Shown one piece after another: positions 8,602-16,250 of a stretch of 64,000 nucleotides of DNA. Each line of letters begins with the position of its first letter. The stretch's first letter is position 1. The notes under the pieces were generated by a model. It saw nothing but the letters and a program-made list of their open reading frames with translations, was not told where the DNA came from and did no database searches. The stretch comes from Anaerolineales bacterium (GTDB lineage Bacteria; Chloroflexota; Anaerolineae; Anaerolineales; UBA11579): positions 1-64,000 of the forward strand of contig JAHBVE010000003.1 of assembly GCA_019637675.1 (NCBI GenBank), in the 5' to 3' direction. Both the position numbers and the translations under genes were made by a program.

Positions 8602-8960
8602 CCGCTGCCTGGGGCCGCATATCAGAGGCTATCCGCAGCCATCGCCAGCCCTGCCTCATGCGCAATCAAACAGGCGAGATTGACAAAGACTGCCAGAACA
8701 TAGCTACCGAAGCGCACCACGGAATCTTCTCGCGCAATTATCGCTTCGAGGACTGGATCGACAACGAGATCAATGCTTGCCCTTCTTGCCACAACTGCAA
8801 CACGAAGCGCGTAGCCGACAACTACATCAGCCGCCTGGCTTTCTTCGAAGAACAAGTGGCGCGCTTCGGTAAGCACAAAGTAAGCGCTTGGCTGGAAGCA
8901 GCGCCAGAGGAAATTCAACGCAGGCCGGACCACAAATCTATGTTGGAGATGGTGAGCTAA
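8598..8960 (+). CDS. HNH-like endonuclease or zinc-binding phage protein
   Basis: 120 aa. The core EAHHGIFSRNYRFEDWIDNEINACPSCH with CNTKRV has the HH...N...CxxCHxxCN arrangement seen in small HNH and recombination-type (NinG or RusA-associated) phage proteins. The first HH could be catalytic and the cysteines bind zinc. The N-terminus is short. It starts with ATGA coupling to the upstream gene. Confidence 0.6.
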   Translation: MTAAWGRISEAIRSHRQPCLMRNQTGEIDKDCQNIATEAHHGIFSRNYRFEDWIDNEINACPSCHNCNTKRVADNYISRLAFFEEQVARFGKHKVSAWLEAAPEEIQRRPDHKSMLEMVS

Positions 8961-9305
8961 GTGAGCAAGCGCATAGCAATTTCAAAGAATTCATATCACC
9001 GCGCCGAAGCAGTTTATACGGCAATCCTGCAATTCATCCGCGAGAACGGGTACCCGCCCACCATCCGGGAACTGTGTGCAAAGACTGACATTACCTCAAC
9101 CTCGGTAATGGTTTATTACCTCGACATGCTTGAGGATGTGGGGGCGATAAATCGCAAGCCGAAAGATAGCCGCGCCATAGAGGTTGTTGGCATGCGCTTC
9201 TCCATGCCGGATGACAACCCGCTCATGGAATTCAATCCGCGCATTAGACGGAATATGGGCATGGGGCAAGTCAAGCAGTCGCATATCCGCGAAGGCGTTG
9301 AATGA
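8961..9305 (+). CDS. LexA-type DNA-binding domain protein without protease domain
   Basis: 114 aa. Residues about 13-75 match the LexA N-terminal winged helix closely: YTAILQFIRENGYPPTIREL, then TSTSVMVYYLDMLEDVGAINRKPKDSRAIEV. Full LexA has about 200 aa with a Ser/Lys self-cleavage domain, which is absent here. So it could bind LexA-type sites but could not be cleaved after DNA damage. It may compete with host LexA at the AGAAC-N4-GTTCT sites of this prophage; that link is inference. GTG start, right after the upstream stop. Confidence 0.8.
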   Translation: MSKRIAISKNSYHRAEAVYTAILQFIRENGYPPTIRELCAKTDITSTSVMVYYLDMLEDVGAINRKPKDSRAIEVVGMRFSMPDDNPLMEFNPRIRRNMGMGQVKQSHIREGVE

Positions 9306-9610
9306 CAGACCACAACGTAGCCGACATCCCCGGCAGCGCCACCGGCACTCTCAACGGTCTCATCATCGGCTGGACGCAAGAGACAGAGCCGCGCCTGTAC
9401 GTCATGGGTGAACTTGCCCAGGTGCAATTGTTATTCCCTGCCGGCGTGCGCGCCGACCTGCTCGAAGTCAATGGCGAGAGTGCCTTAGTAGCCACTTATT
9501 CGCCGGAGCTTGATGCACATATCCGCCACTTGGTGGACACGCTCATCCAACTGCGCGAGCAACACCCGCGGCTGATGCAACTCACTCTCATTGACGAGGC
9601 TGTGCAATGA
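9302..9610 (+). CDS. Phage hypothetical protein
   Basis: 102 aa, acidic, with a beta-rich N-terminal half and a helical C-terminal half (ELDAHIRHLVDTLIQLREQHPRL). No family recognised. It is translationally coupled at both ends by 4-bp overlaps, so it is a normal member of the early operon. Confidence 0.6.
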   Translation: MTDHNVADIPGSATGTLNGLIIGWTQETEPRLYVMGELAQVQLLFPAGVRADLLEVNGESALVATYSPELDAHIRHLVDTLIQLREQHPRLMQLTLIDEAVQ

Positions 9611-10329
9611 GCCTGCCCGTCCCTCCCGTCTACGTCAACTCACCGGCCAGCATTGTGTACAGCCGGGACCCAAAGGCAACCCCTGTAGTCAAGCAGACCT
9701 ACTACCAGCTGCGCGGCCTGGCCTGGCAGCACAAATATCAGCATACGCCCCCGCTCGACCTTGGAGAGCTGCTGTCTTTCCTCGGCACCGAGCATGATGG
9801 CGAAAGAAAACCGATGGGCCGTAGCACCTTCTACGAGCACATCAAAACCATGACCGAGCTCGGCTGGCTGCGTTCAGAGAGCATCGGGGGTGGCAAGGTC
9901 AGGATCCTGTTTCAACAACAAAGTCCACAAATCCGGACTGATTTTTCCAGTCCACAAAAATGGACTGAGTCCACAAATCTGGACAGCTTTACGGGTAGTT
10001 CGGCGCGTATTAGTACAGCTACTGCAGACAAACAAACCGATCTAGATTTTGGTTCTGCAGTAGCTGTACTCAATACTCCCCTAGAACGCGCGAAATACGA
10101 AGTCTTATCAGCGATCAGCGAGCCGGAGCGCTCCCGCTTGGCGCGCGAGCTGAACAAAACCCCTGAGCAAATTCAAGCAGACATTGCCCGCTGGCGCCAG
10201 AAGGGCACGCCAGGCATTGGCCTTCTGGTGACCATGCTGCGCAATGACGCTCCCGAGCTTGACCCCAACTCCGAAGAGGCGCGCCAGAAATACGTCTCCG
10301 GCGATTTCGCCGATTACATCAATCACTAG
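9607..10329 (+). CDS. Phage replication-initiation-like protein with N-terminal winged helix
   Basis: 240 aa. The N-terminal half (about 20-100) looks like a replication-organiser winged helix: TYYQLRGLAWQ, LGELLSFLG, RSTFYEHIKTMTELGWLRSESIGGGKVRI. A Ser/Thr-rich linker (about 105-145) follows, then a helical C-terminal domain. The linker-coding DNA carries three 18-bp repeats, as in lambda O, whose gene contains the origin. It follows the LexA-like gene in the operon. The role as initiator is inference from layout and DNA repeats. Confidence 0.55.
   Translation: MSLPVPPVYVNSPASIVYSRDPKATPVVKQTYYQLRGLAWQHKYQHTPPLDLGELLSFLGTEHDGERKPMGRSTFYEHIKTMTELGWLRSESIGGGKVRILFQQQSPQIRTDFSSPQKWTESTNLDSFTGSSARISTATADKQTDLDFGSAVAVLNTPLERAKYEVLSAISEPERSRLARELNKTPEQIQADIARWRQKGTPGIGLLVTMLRNDAPELDPNSEEARQKYVSGDFADYINH
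9922..9985. repeat. Three iteron-like 18-bp repeats, candidate phage origin
   Basis: Copies start at 9922, 9949 and 9968. Each reads AGTCCACAAA, then a short variable part, then GGAC(T/A), so each is also a small inverted repeat. They lie in an AT-rich part of the replication-like gene. Origins with iterons inside the initiator gene are known from lambdoid phages. Confidence 0.55.
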
Positions 10330-10339
10330 GAGAGGAAAC

Positions 10340-11392
10340 ATGAAAACAATCGTAATCAAGACCCAAAAGGAATTCGACGCCCTGCCGGAGAAGTTTGACG
10401 ATCTCACTATCGTCGAGATCCGCGCCAATGAAACCATCGTAGTCAAACACACTCCGGAAAGCTCCCGTGTCGAGGCCTGGGAAAGCTCCAGTGTCGTGGC
10501 CAGGGAAAGCTCCCGTGTCGTGGCCAGGGGAAGCTCCAGTGTCGAGGCCTGGGAAAGCTCCAGTGTCGTGGCCAGGGAAAGCTCCCGTGTCGAGGCCTGG
10601 GGAAGCTCCCGTGTCGAGGCCTGGGAAAGCTCCAGTGTCGTGGCCAGGGAAAGCTCCCGTGTCGTGGCCTGGGAAAGCTCCAGTGTCGTGGCCAGGGAAA
10701 GCTCCCGTGTCGTGGCCAGGGGAAGCTCCAGTGTCGTGGCCAGGGAAAGCTCCCGTGTCGAGGCCTGGGGAAGCTCCCGTGTCGAGGCCTGGGAAAGCTC
10801 CCGTGTCGAGGCCTGGGAAAGCTCCCGTGTCGTGGCCAGGGGAAGCAATGCTGTCTGGGTCTATTCCAAGAATTCTTCGGTTGATCTCTTCGGGTACTCG
10901 GTAGCTTGGTGCCACGAGAAGTCAAAGAAGGTTTTCCAAAAGGTCAAGACCGCCACCATCATCTTTCCCGAGATCGAGAAGGGTGTGGATGGATGGCTTG
11001 CGCGCCACGGCATCACGCCGCAGCACGGCACGGCCACGATCTACAAGCGCGTTTCCAAGGACTTCAAGACGCAAGAAGGCTCACGCAACGAAACCGAATG
11101 GACGCCAGGCACTGTGTTGGAACACCCCGCCTGGATGCCGGATAGAGAGGAGTGCGGCGAGGGCAAGTTCCACGCTTGCCCCACTCCGTATTTGTGCGAT
11201 GAGTTCCGCGACAACCCAGGTGACCGTTATGTAGCCATCGAGGTCGCTGTTGAGGACTTGTTCGCCTGGGATAAGAACCCAAGCTACCCGCACAAGATCG
11301 CATTCCGTAAAGGCAAGGTGCTTTACGAATGTGACCGCTTTGGCGAAAAGATCGAAACCAAAGAACAACCGGAGGAACAAGATGGCAACTGA
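10340..11392 (+). CDS. Repeat-rich beta-solenoid-like phage protein
   Basis: 350 aa with a strong ribosome binding site (AGGAGAGGAAAC). The N-terminal 40 residues are ordinary. Then come sixteen 8-residue repeats of the form SS(R/S)V(E/V)A(W/R)(E/G), about residues 41-168. Degenerate repeats follow (SNAVWVYS...), then a globular C-terminal domain with ETEWTPGTVLEH, HACPTPYLCDEF and DRYVAIEVAVEDL. Such short hydrophobic/polar repeats usually fold as a beta-roll, and similar proteins occur in actinophages. The C-terminal domain resembles an unnamed phage domain. Function unknown. Confidence 0.7.
   Translation: MKTIVIKTQKEFDALPEKFDDLTIVEIRANETIVVKHTPESSRVEAWESSSVVARESSRVVARGSSSVEAWESSSVVARESSRVEAWGSSRVEAWESSSVVARESSRVVAWESSSVVARESSRVVARGSSSVVARESSRVEAWGSSRVEAWESSRVEAWESSRVVARGSNAVWVYSKNSSVDLFGYSVAWCHEKSKKVFQKVKTATIIFPEIEKGVDGWLARHGITPQHGTATIYKRVSKDFKTQEGSRNETEWTPGTVLEHPAWMPDREECGEGKFHACPTPYLCDEFRDNPGDRYVAIEVAVEDLFAWDKNPSYPHKIAFRKGKVLYECDRFGEKIETKEQPEEQDGN
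10460..10843. repeat. Sixteen tandem 24-bp coding repeats
   Basis: The units are almost identical and differ mainly at four base positions, each giving a codon change: CGT/AGT, GAG/GTG, TGG/AGG, GAA/GGA. The array is in frame and has no spacers, so it is a protein repeat and not a CRISPR array. It leaves all reading frames open, which creates false ORFs on both strands. Confidence 0.95.
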
Positions 11393-11942
11393 ATTTTCAC
11401 CCGCGCCCAAAGAGGCACTTGGCCTGGTCGAACGCCTGGCCGAGAAACACGGGCTCGATGAGCTGCGCATCGGCGTGCTGATGCGCGACGAGGCCGCCGT
11501 TGTCAAGGGCCGTGAAGTCTGGGCCAAGGCCTACAAGCCGCCCGCCTGGGCACCCGCCTTTGGCCTCGACTATGACCTGCTGGTCGAGTTGGCCGCCAAC
11601 AAATGGAACGTTCTTGACCGCCACCAACGTGAAGCGCTGGTTGACTTCGCCCTCTGCCATGTGCAAAGCGAAAAAGACCGCTTCAAGATGGTTGCGCCGG
11701 ATATTCAAGCCTTCTCCAGCAACCTGCAGGAGTATGGCCTGTGGTACCCGGCTGCACATATCGGCAGTTCAACCTTCGAGGAAGCCCGTCAGGCGCAAAT
11801 GCCGGGCGTTGCCCGCAAAGGCAGCGTTGAGGCCGTCAAGAAAGAATTCGCAGACGGCATGGGAAAGATCGGCCTTGATGATGTGACTTTCGAGGCCACT
11901 GAAGGCGGCTTAGTCATCAGCGCGTCTAAAGGCGATGCGTAA
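11382..11942 (+). CDS. Putative phage metallopeptidase-like protein, active site apparently degenerate
   Basis: 186 aa. The segment AYKPPAWAPAFGLDYDLLVELAANKWNVLDRHQREALVDFALCHV resembles the putative phage metallopeptidase family, where the end reads as HExCH. Here the first His and the Glu are replaced (DFALCH), so zinc catalysis is doubtful. The C-terminus has conserved-looking LQEYGLWYP. It overlaps the repeat protein gene by 11 bp. Family assignment is from memory of the motif. Confidence 0.55.
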   Translation: MATEFSPAPKEALGLVERLAEKHGLDELRIGVLMRDEAAVVKGREVWAKAYKPPAWAPAFGLDYDLLVELAANKWNVLDRHQREALVDFALCHVQSEKDRFKMVAPDIQAFSSNLQEYGLWYPAAHIGSSTFEEARQAQMPGVARKGSVEAVKKEFADGMGKIGLDDVTFEATEGGLVISASKGDA

Positions 11943-12319
11943 TGGACTACGACCGCGAAGCCCGCAAATTCCTGAACTCGCTGACTACTTTGCATAGCGG
12001 CTCCGGCGCTGAACGCCGCCTGGCCAACCTGCTGCGCAAATCGGCAGACGAGGCTACTGCCGCCGCGCTCCCCGAAGCAAAAGCAGCGGCTCTTGAAGAC
12101 TTCGCCGAAGGATGCGAGCGGCAAGCAGCGTACTGGGAGCAACGCAAAGATGGCATGTACAGCGGCAGCCAACTCGCTGAGATTGAGCGTTCCTTGGCAA
12201 AAGAAATGCGGCAGCGCTCCGAGCAAGCTCGCGGTGGGAAGCGTTTGCCCTCAACTCCGCCCGCTGATGATCCGCAACCTGGTGCAGAAGGCGTCGACCC
12301 TGAGTTGGTGCCGGCATGA
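11942..12319 (+). CDS. Phage hypothetical protein, helical and charged
   Basis: 125 aa, mostly alpha-helical and rich in Ala, Glu and Arg. It has two likely amphipathic helices (FLNSLTTLHSGSGAERRLANLLRKSADE and LAEIERSLAKEMRQRSEQ) and a Pro/Asp-rich tail. No motif recognised. Start and stop overlap the neighbours (TAATG and ATGA), so it belongs to the early operon. Confidence 0.6.
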   Translation: MDYDREARKFLNSLTTLHSGSGAERRLANLLRKSADEATAAALPEAKAAALEDFAEGCERQAAYWEQRKDGMYSGSQLAEIERSLAKEMRQRSEQARGGKRLPSTPPADDPQPGAEGVDPELVPA

Positions 12320-12705
12320 AAGAGCCACTCACCGCCCGTGCCTTGCTCGACTTCGCCGGCCGAGAGTACCGCTCCCGCGCCGAACGCCGCTGGGCTTCTG
12401 AGGGTCAGATCCTGATCGCTGAGCTATTCCACACGCCCGTTGAGGTCACGCTCTATGAGCCGATGAGCTTCAACGTGCCAGGCGGCCGTTACACGCCCGA
12501 CTTCCTGCACATCCTCTCCACCGGCGAGCAGGTCTTTGTAGAGATCAAGGGCAGCCGCCTGCAAAGCAACTACCGCGATGCCCGCTCAAAGCTGCGCGCC
12601 GCGGCCGAGGTCTATCCCTACTTTCACTGGGTGGAAGCCCTGGCGCCAACCCGCAACTCAGGATGGAGCCTCGAGCGTATCGGCCAAGCCAAGGAGGCGA
12701 AGTGA
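12316..12705 (+). CDS. PD-(D/E)xK nuclease-like phage protein (DUF1064-like)
   Basis: 129 aa. The pattern YRSRAERRWA, then YTPDFLHI, then VFVEIKGSRL has the acid-x-acid spacing and E-x-K of PD-(D/E)xK nucleases. Helical RSKLRAAAEVYPYFHWVEA follows. Phage proteins of this type (DUF1064, VRR-NUC relatives) are thought to cut branched DNA. It sits directly before the SF2 helicase, and the two may act together in replication or recombination. Confidence 0.75.
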   Translation: MKEPLTARALLDFAGREYRSRAERRWASEGQILIAELFHTPVEVTLYEPMSFNVPGGRYTPDFLHILSTGEQVFVEIKGSRLQSNYRDARSKLRAAAEVYPYFHWVEALAPTRNSGWSLERIGQAKEAK

Positions 12706-14183
12706 CACAAGTAACCAAACGCATCCAGTCCCATTTTGAAGGGCTGAACGCAGACCTGCGCGCCTTAGAGGAGTTGGCGGCTCAGCGGCGCAGCGACTAT
12801 CACACCATCAGCCGCAAATATGACCTGTCCAAGCTGGACCCGGAAGCATTCGACCGCTTCATGGCCAAGCCGTACTTGCTGCGGCCGATGCGCGGCGACC
12901 GCTGGGAGTTGGTGCTTCCTCGCTTCGTAGACTTCAAAGCCGGCTGGCCGGTGCGTGTTGAGGGCGAGTACACCGTATACGCCATCAACCGCATGATCGA
13001 TCTGATCACCCCATTACCGGACTGGTTGCGTGCCGAGATCAACATTGAGCCGCCCGAATTCTCAGCCCATATCGAAGGTGATTGGCTGGTGGTGGACAAG
13101 GGCAAGCCCAACGAAGTCTGGGCCAGCTTAGGCGGCGGCAAGCGCTTCAGCAAGCGCGAGGGCAAACGCCTCAAGATGCCCGAGACCCAGCGCCTGCAGG
13201 TCATCCGTGACCTATTGCGCAAAGGCGTGCTGCCGTATCGGCCTCAACCCATACCCGATGAGCTGCGCCGCGACCCAGCTGACTACACCACCATCCAGCT
13301 GCGTGAAGAGCAGGCGCGTGACTTCGCCATCTGGCTGCAGTACAGCGCGGTAAGCGCCTTCGCCACGGGTGGCGGCGGGAAAACCTTCTTTGGCATCTAC
13401 GCCGGCGCATCGGTAAAGGGCTACAAAGCCGTGGTGGTGCCGCGGCGTGCGATAGCCCAGCAATGGGAAGCCCGTATCAAACTGCTGGCGCCCAAGATGG
13501 CGCATGAGTGGGACTTCCTCACCTACCAGGCCATGCACAAGCGCATCCCCAACAAGGAATATGGCTTGGTCATCTACGACGAGATCCAGCACATGCCCGC
13601 CAACATGGGTATCAAGGCCAGCCAGATGCGTACCGCCACCCGCATCGGCCTCAGCGCTACGCCCTGGCGCGAGGATGGCAACGAGGACATCATTCCTGCC
13701 CTATGCGGCCTGCCCGTAGGCGTGGACTGGCCATCGGGTGAGCCGGCCGATACGAAGGTCTGGATTGTAGATGGTCAAAAAGAGAAGCTGGACATGGTTG
13801 AGCAGTTGGTCAGCGACCCCACGCCTGGCAAGACCATGATCTTTGTTTACCGGCTTGAAGTCGGCCACGCCATCGCCAAGCGCCTTGGCGTGCCGTTTGT
13901 GCACGGCGCAACCGCCAAACAGTACAAGGTCATTCAGGATAGCGACACCTTCGTCATCAGCAAGGTTGGCGATGCCGGCGTGAGCATCAACGCTACCCGG
14001 GTCATCGAGGTGGACTGGCTGGGCGGCCGGGCCGAGATCGGCCAGCGCGCCCTGCGCACGCAACATGCCGATGAGCGCGGCGAGTTCCACATCCTCATGA
14101 CCCGTGGCGAATATAACGACAGCTCGAAGCGGCTGAGCGCCCTGGATGCGCTCAGCTTTGATGTTCATGTGATGGGAGCGTAG
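12702..14183 (+). CDS. SF2 DEAD/DEAH-type DNA helicase
   Basis: 493 aa from the GTG that overlaps the upstream stop. An N-terminal region of about 200 aa precedes the motor. Walker A is FATGGGGKTFFG near residue 222. The DExx box is IYDEIQHM near 293, motif III is GLSATPWRED, and a motif V/VI-like part is GDAGVSINATRVIEVDWLGG..EIGQRALR. The layout is like XPB/UvrB-type phage helicases used in replication or repair. Its neighbour is the PD-(D/E)xK nuclease. Confidence 0.88.
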   Translation: MTQVTKRIQSHFEGLNADLRALEELAAQRRSDYHTISRKYDLSKLDPEAFDRFMAKPYLLRPMRGDRWELVLPRFVDFKAGWPVRVEGEYTVYAINRMIDLITPLPDWLRAEINIEPPEFSAHIEGDWLVVDKGKPNEVWASLGGGKRFSKREGKRLKMPETQRLQVIRDLLRKGVLPYRPQPIPDELRRDPADYTTIQLREEQARDFAIWLQYSAVSAFATGGGGKTFFGIYAGASVKGYKAVVVPRRAIAQQWEARIKLLAPKMAHEWDFLTYQAMHKRIPNKEYGLVIYDEIQHMPANMGIKASQMRTATRIGLSATPWREDGNEDIIPALCGLPVGVDWPSGEPADTKVWIVDGQKEKLDMVEQLVSDPTPGKTMIFVYRLEVGHAIAKRLGVPFVHGATAKQYKVIQDSDTFVISKVGDAGVSINATRVIEVDWLGGRAEIGQRALRTQHADERGEFHILMTRGEYNDSSKRLSALDALSFDVHVMGA

Positions 14184-14185
14184 AG

Positions 14186-14620
14186 ATGAGCGACCAACAA
14201 GACCTATCCCTGCTGACGGATGAGCAGCTGGCGGCATTGAAGAAATTGGAGTACAGCGACTCGAAGCCAACCCCATTTTTGCGCGAGCTAATTGCCGAAT
14301 GCGAGACAAACCGCTCCGCCCTCATCGCCGCCCGCGCCGAGAACAAGCGTAAGGATGAAGTGATTGAGCTTGCTGACGCTTTAGCGTTTCGCACCACTGA
14401 ATATGTGTGCGACATTGAAAGCGCTGGTGATGGCAGCGAGCATTGGAAGCTGCTTACCCACAGACTTGCCGAATACAAGGAGCTACGCGCCCTGCTCCAA
14501 TCCGAGAAAGAGCGTTGCCCTGTACATGACTTTGAGTTGCCGTGCTTGGGATGTGCTGAGTTGGCCTTGCATGTTGGTGTAGACGAACAGGAGCAATCCG
14601 AGAAAGGCGGTGCGGAGTGA
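14186..14620 (+). CDS. Phage hypothetical protein with C-terminal Cys motif
   Basis: 144 aa. The first 100 residues are helical (LTDEQLAALKKLE, ALIAARAENKRKDEVIELADAL). Near residue 112 there is CPVHDFELPCLGCAEL, which may bind zinc. No family recognised. It starts 2 bp after the helicase and overlaps the next gene. Confidence 0.55.
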   Translation: MSDQQDLSLLTDEQLAALKKLEYSDSKPTPFLRELIAECETNRSALIAARAENKRKDEVIELADALAFRTTEYVCDIESAGDGSEHWKLLTHRLAEYKELRALLQSEKERCPVHDFELPCLGCAELALHVGVDEQEQSEKGGAE

Positions 14621-14835
14621 GCGCCCATTCCACGATGGCCTACATTCGCCGTACCTACGGCGTGCCCGCTGAGGTCGGCCAGCGCGTCAAATTTCAAGGC
14701 AAACCAGGGCGGATTGTAGGCGCAAGCCCAAGCGCGCCTTACTTGCGAATTCGCCTTGATGGCGATAAGCGCACTCTACCCCCTCTGATTGTCCACCCAA
14801 CCTGGCAAATGGAATACGAGAAAGGCGGTGAGTAG
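14617..14835 (+). CDS. Small KOW-like beta protein common in phages
   Basis: 72 aa from a GTG coupled to the upstream stop. The sequence YGVPAEVGQRVKFQGKPGRIVGA, then YLRIRLDGDKRTLP and HPTWQMEY, is the pattern of a short SH3/KOW-like barrel protein found in many phage early regions. Its role is unknown. Confidence 0.65.
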   Translation: MSAHSTMAYIRRTYGVPAEVGQRVKFQGKPGRIVGASPSAPYLRIRLDGDKRTLPPLIVHPTWQMEYEKGGE

Positions 14836-14837
14836 AG

Positions 14838-14927
14838 ATGTTCGTTTGCAAGACATGCGGAAAGTATGCAGATCAATGTTCCTGTACCTCAAGATTGCTG
14901 TTGAGGAAAAGGAGCAACCATGACTGA
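14838..14927 (+). CDS. Possible zinc-ribbon microprotein, 29 aa
   Basis: An ATG after GAGTAGAG starts a 29-aa frame that begins MFVCKTCGKYADQCSC. This is two CxxC-like pairs in sixteen residues, typical of a zinc knuckle. It ends inside the next gene's first codons. It is very short, so it may also be chance, but the cysteine spacing is suggestive. Confidence 0.4.
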   Translation: MFVCKTCGKYADQCSCTSRLLLRKRSNHD

Positions 14928-15366
14928 CCTAGAGAAGCTGGCGCGCTCGTTCCACGAAGCCTACGAGACCCTCGCGCCATCGTTCGGCTATGTAACGCGC
15001 GCAGAGACGCGAGAGTTCGACCCAAATAGCGCTAACGGCAGGTTGATGATGGCTGTCTGCGAAGTAGTCCTCGGAGAGGAAGGTAAGCGCATCCGCTCCG
15101 CTGGCCGCATCGAGGGGCTGGAAGAGGCGGCGGCGATTGCAGACACAGAGATCAAGACTGTCTACGAAGAACCAATGGCGTACAGCTTCCGGCGCGGGCG
15201 CATAGCAGCAGCACAAGCCATCCGCGCCCGCATCCAAGAGTTGAGCGAGCAGCAAGCGGACCAAGACATCGCGGCCGGACGTGTGGCCTCTTTCGAAAGC
15301 ATGGATGAACTGTTGGACGATTTAGACGCAGACAACCCCAACCCAGCAGCCCCGCCAAGCCACTAA
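14920..15366 (+). CDS. Phage hypothetical protein
   Basis: 148 aa with a clear ribosome binding site (AAAGGAGCAACC). The first half looks helical (LEKLARSFHEAYETLAPSFGY), with a later helix GRIAAAQAIRARIQELSEQQ and an acidic tail (ELLDDLDADNPNP). No function recognised. Its last six residues, AAPPSH, and the DNA after the stop are repeated exactly at the end of the gene at 34092. Confidence 0.65.
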   Translation: MTDLEKLARSFHEAYETLAPSFGYVTRAETREFDPNSANGRLMMAVCEVVLGEEGKRIRSAGRIEGLEEAAAIADTEIKTVYEEPMAYSFRRGRIAAAQAIRARIQELSEQQADQDIAAGRVASFESMDELLDDLDADNPNPAAPPSH

Positions 15367-15380
15367 GGAACGCTAAGAAA
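15343..15380. repeat. 38-bp exact direct repeat, copy 1
   Basis: This stretch covers the last codons, the stop and about 15 bp after it. It is identical to 34363-34400 at the end of an unrelated prophage gene. Confidence 0.95.
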
Positions 15381-15382
15381 CT

Positions 15383-15808
15383 ATGCAAACTCCCGTTCCC
15401 GTGTCATCTATCGGTCAAGCCAAAAACGGCCCTTCTGACTCCGCTTGGCGCGCCCAATTCGAGCAGCTGGTCGAGCGCCATAAACGCCCCGGCGACCAGG
15501 GCAGCCTGGCCGCCTGCCGCCGCCTTGCGCCAAAGCTGGTAGCCGCCGCGCCCAGACCTGTGTCCTGGACGGCAGAGTACCTGTTGCAGATCCTGCACGG
15601 CCAGCTGCCGGCCTCTCGCCGCTTTGCGGCCGCCGTCACGCGCCTGGCCAACCGAAAACCCCGTGACCGCAGCAAGGACAAGCTGCGCATCTACGTGCCT
15701 GTGGCCAGCGCCGAGGAACGAGATCGCATCAACCGCCTGCTGAACGCGGAGGAGAAGCGCAACGCCTTACTGGTTGCTGCCCACTTCGAGGAGCCTGGCG
15801 AGGAATGA
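15383..15808 (+). CDS. Phage hypothetical protein, basic
   Basis: 141 aa, rich in Arg and Ala. The middle part WTAEYLLQILHGQLPASRRFAAAVTRLA could be a helix-turn-helix-like segment. RIYVPVASAEERDRINRLLNAEEKRNAL follows near the end. No family recognised. Its stop overlaps the next start. Confidence 0.55.
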   Translation: MQTPVPVSSIGQAKNGPSDSAWRAQFEQLVERHKRPGDQGSLAACRRLAPKLVAAAPRPVSWTAEYLLQILHGQLPASRRFAAAVTRLANRKPRDRSKDKLRIYVPVASAEERDRINRLLNAEEKRNALLVAAHFEEPGEE

Positions 15809-16041
15809 TGGCGACGCGCTACGAAGGCCGCAAGATGTCACGCAAGGAGCGCCGCCAGCTGCAGCAAGCTTCCTTTCGCTATAACCAGTGTGAGCGCAAG
15901 AAGGCATTCCCCAGCAAAGCCGTCGCCAAACGCGTGCGCCATTTCAAGCATCCTGATCACTACGTTGAGCCGTACGAATGCCCGCATTGCGGCAAGTGGC
16001 ACCTCGGCGCGCCGCCCAAACAAAGCCGCAGGAAGGGATGA
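15805..16041 (+). CDS. Small zinc-ribbon phage protein
   Basis: 78 aa and very basic. Near the end it has YECPHCGKWHLG, with an upstream C in RYNQCERKKAF; this gives a C...CxxC..H zinc-binding pattern. Such proteins occur in many phage early regions, with unknown function. Two start codons in a row (ATGATG) leave the exact start open by one residue. Confidence 0.65.
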   Translation: MMATRYEGRKMSRKERRQLQQASFRYNQCERKKAFPSKAVAKRVRHFKHPDHYVEPYECPHCGKWHLGAPPKQSRRKG

Positions 16042-16250
16042 TGAGCACTTCCCCCGCACCCGAACTCTCCGAGCAAACTATTGCTAACATCTTAGCCCGT
16101 ATCCGCGAGGGTTACCGCCAGATTGCTAAAGCCAATGGCTTCGGCACTATCCGCATCACCATTGAGCGCGCCGGCTCCTCGAAGGAGAAAATCATTTTGG
16201 GGGTTGAGACCGAGCGTCCTGTGTCTATGCATCTTCCTCAGGATGAGTAA
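16038..16250 (+). CDS. Small phage hypothetical protein
   Basis: 70 aa. It has one helix (TIANILARIREGYRQIAKA) followed by beta strands (TIRITIERAGSSKEKIILGVE). No family recognised. It starts by ATGA overlap with the zinc-ribbon gene, and the next gene begins inside its last codons. Confidence 0.55.
   Translation: MMSTSPAPELSEQTIANILARIREGYRQIAKANGFGTIRITIERAGSSKEKIILGVETERPVSMHLPQDE

Noticed and set aside
10460..10843. CRISPR array
   Set aside because: Repeats are contiguous without spacers, in frame, and inside a normal gene. No cas gene is near.
10108..10925. Long open frames on both strands across the 24-bp repeats (145-246 aa)
   Set aside because: The repeat length is a multiple of 3 and the unit has no stop in these frames, so they stay open automatically. 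Only the frame starting at 10340 has a ribosome binding site and a non-repeat domain.
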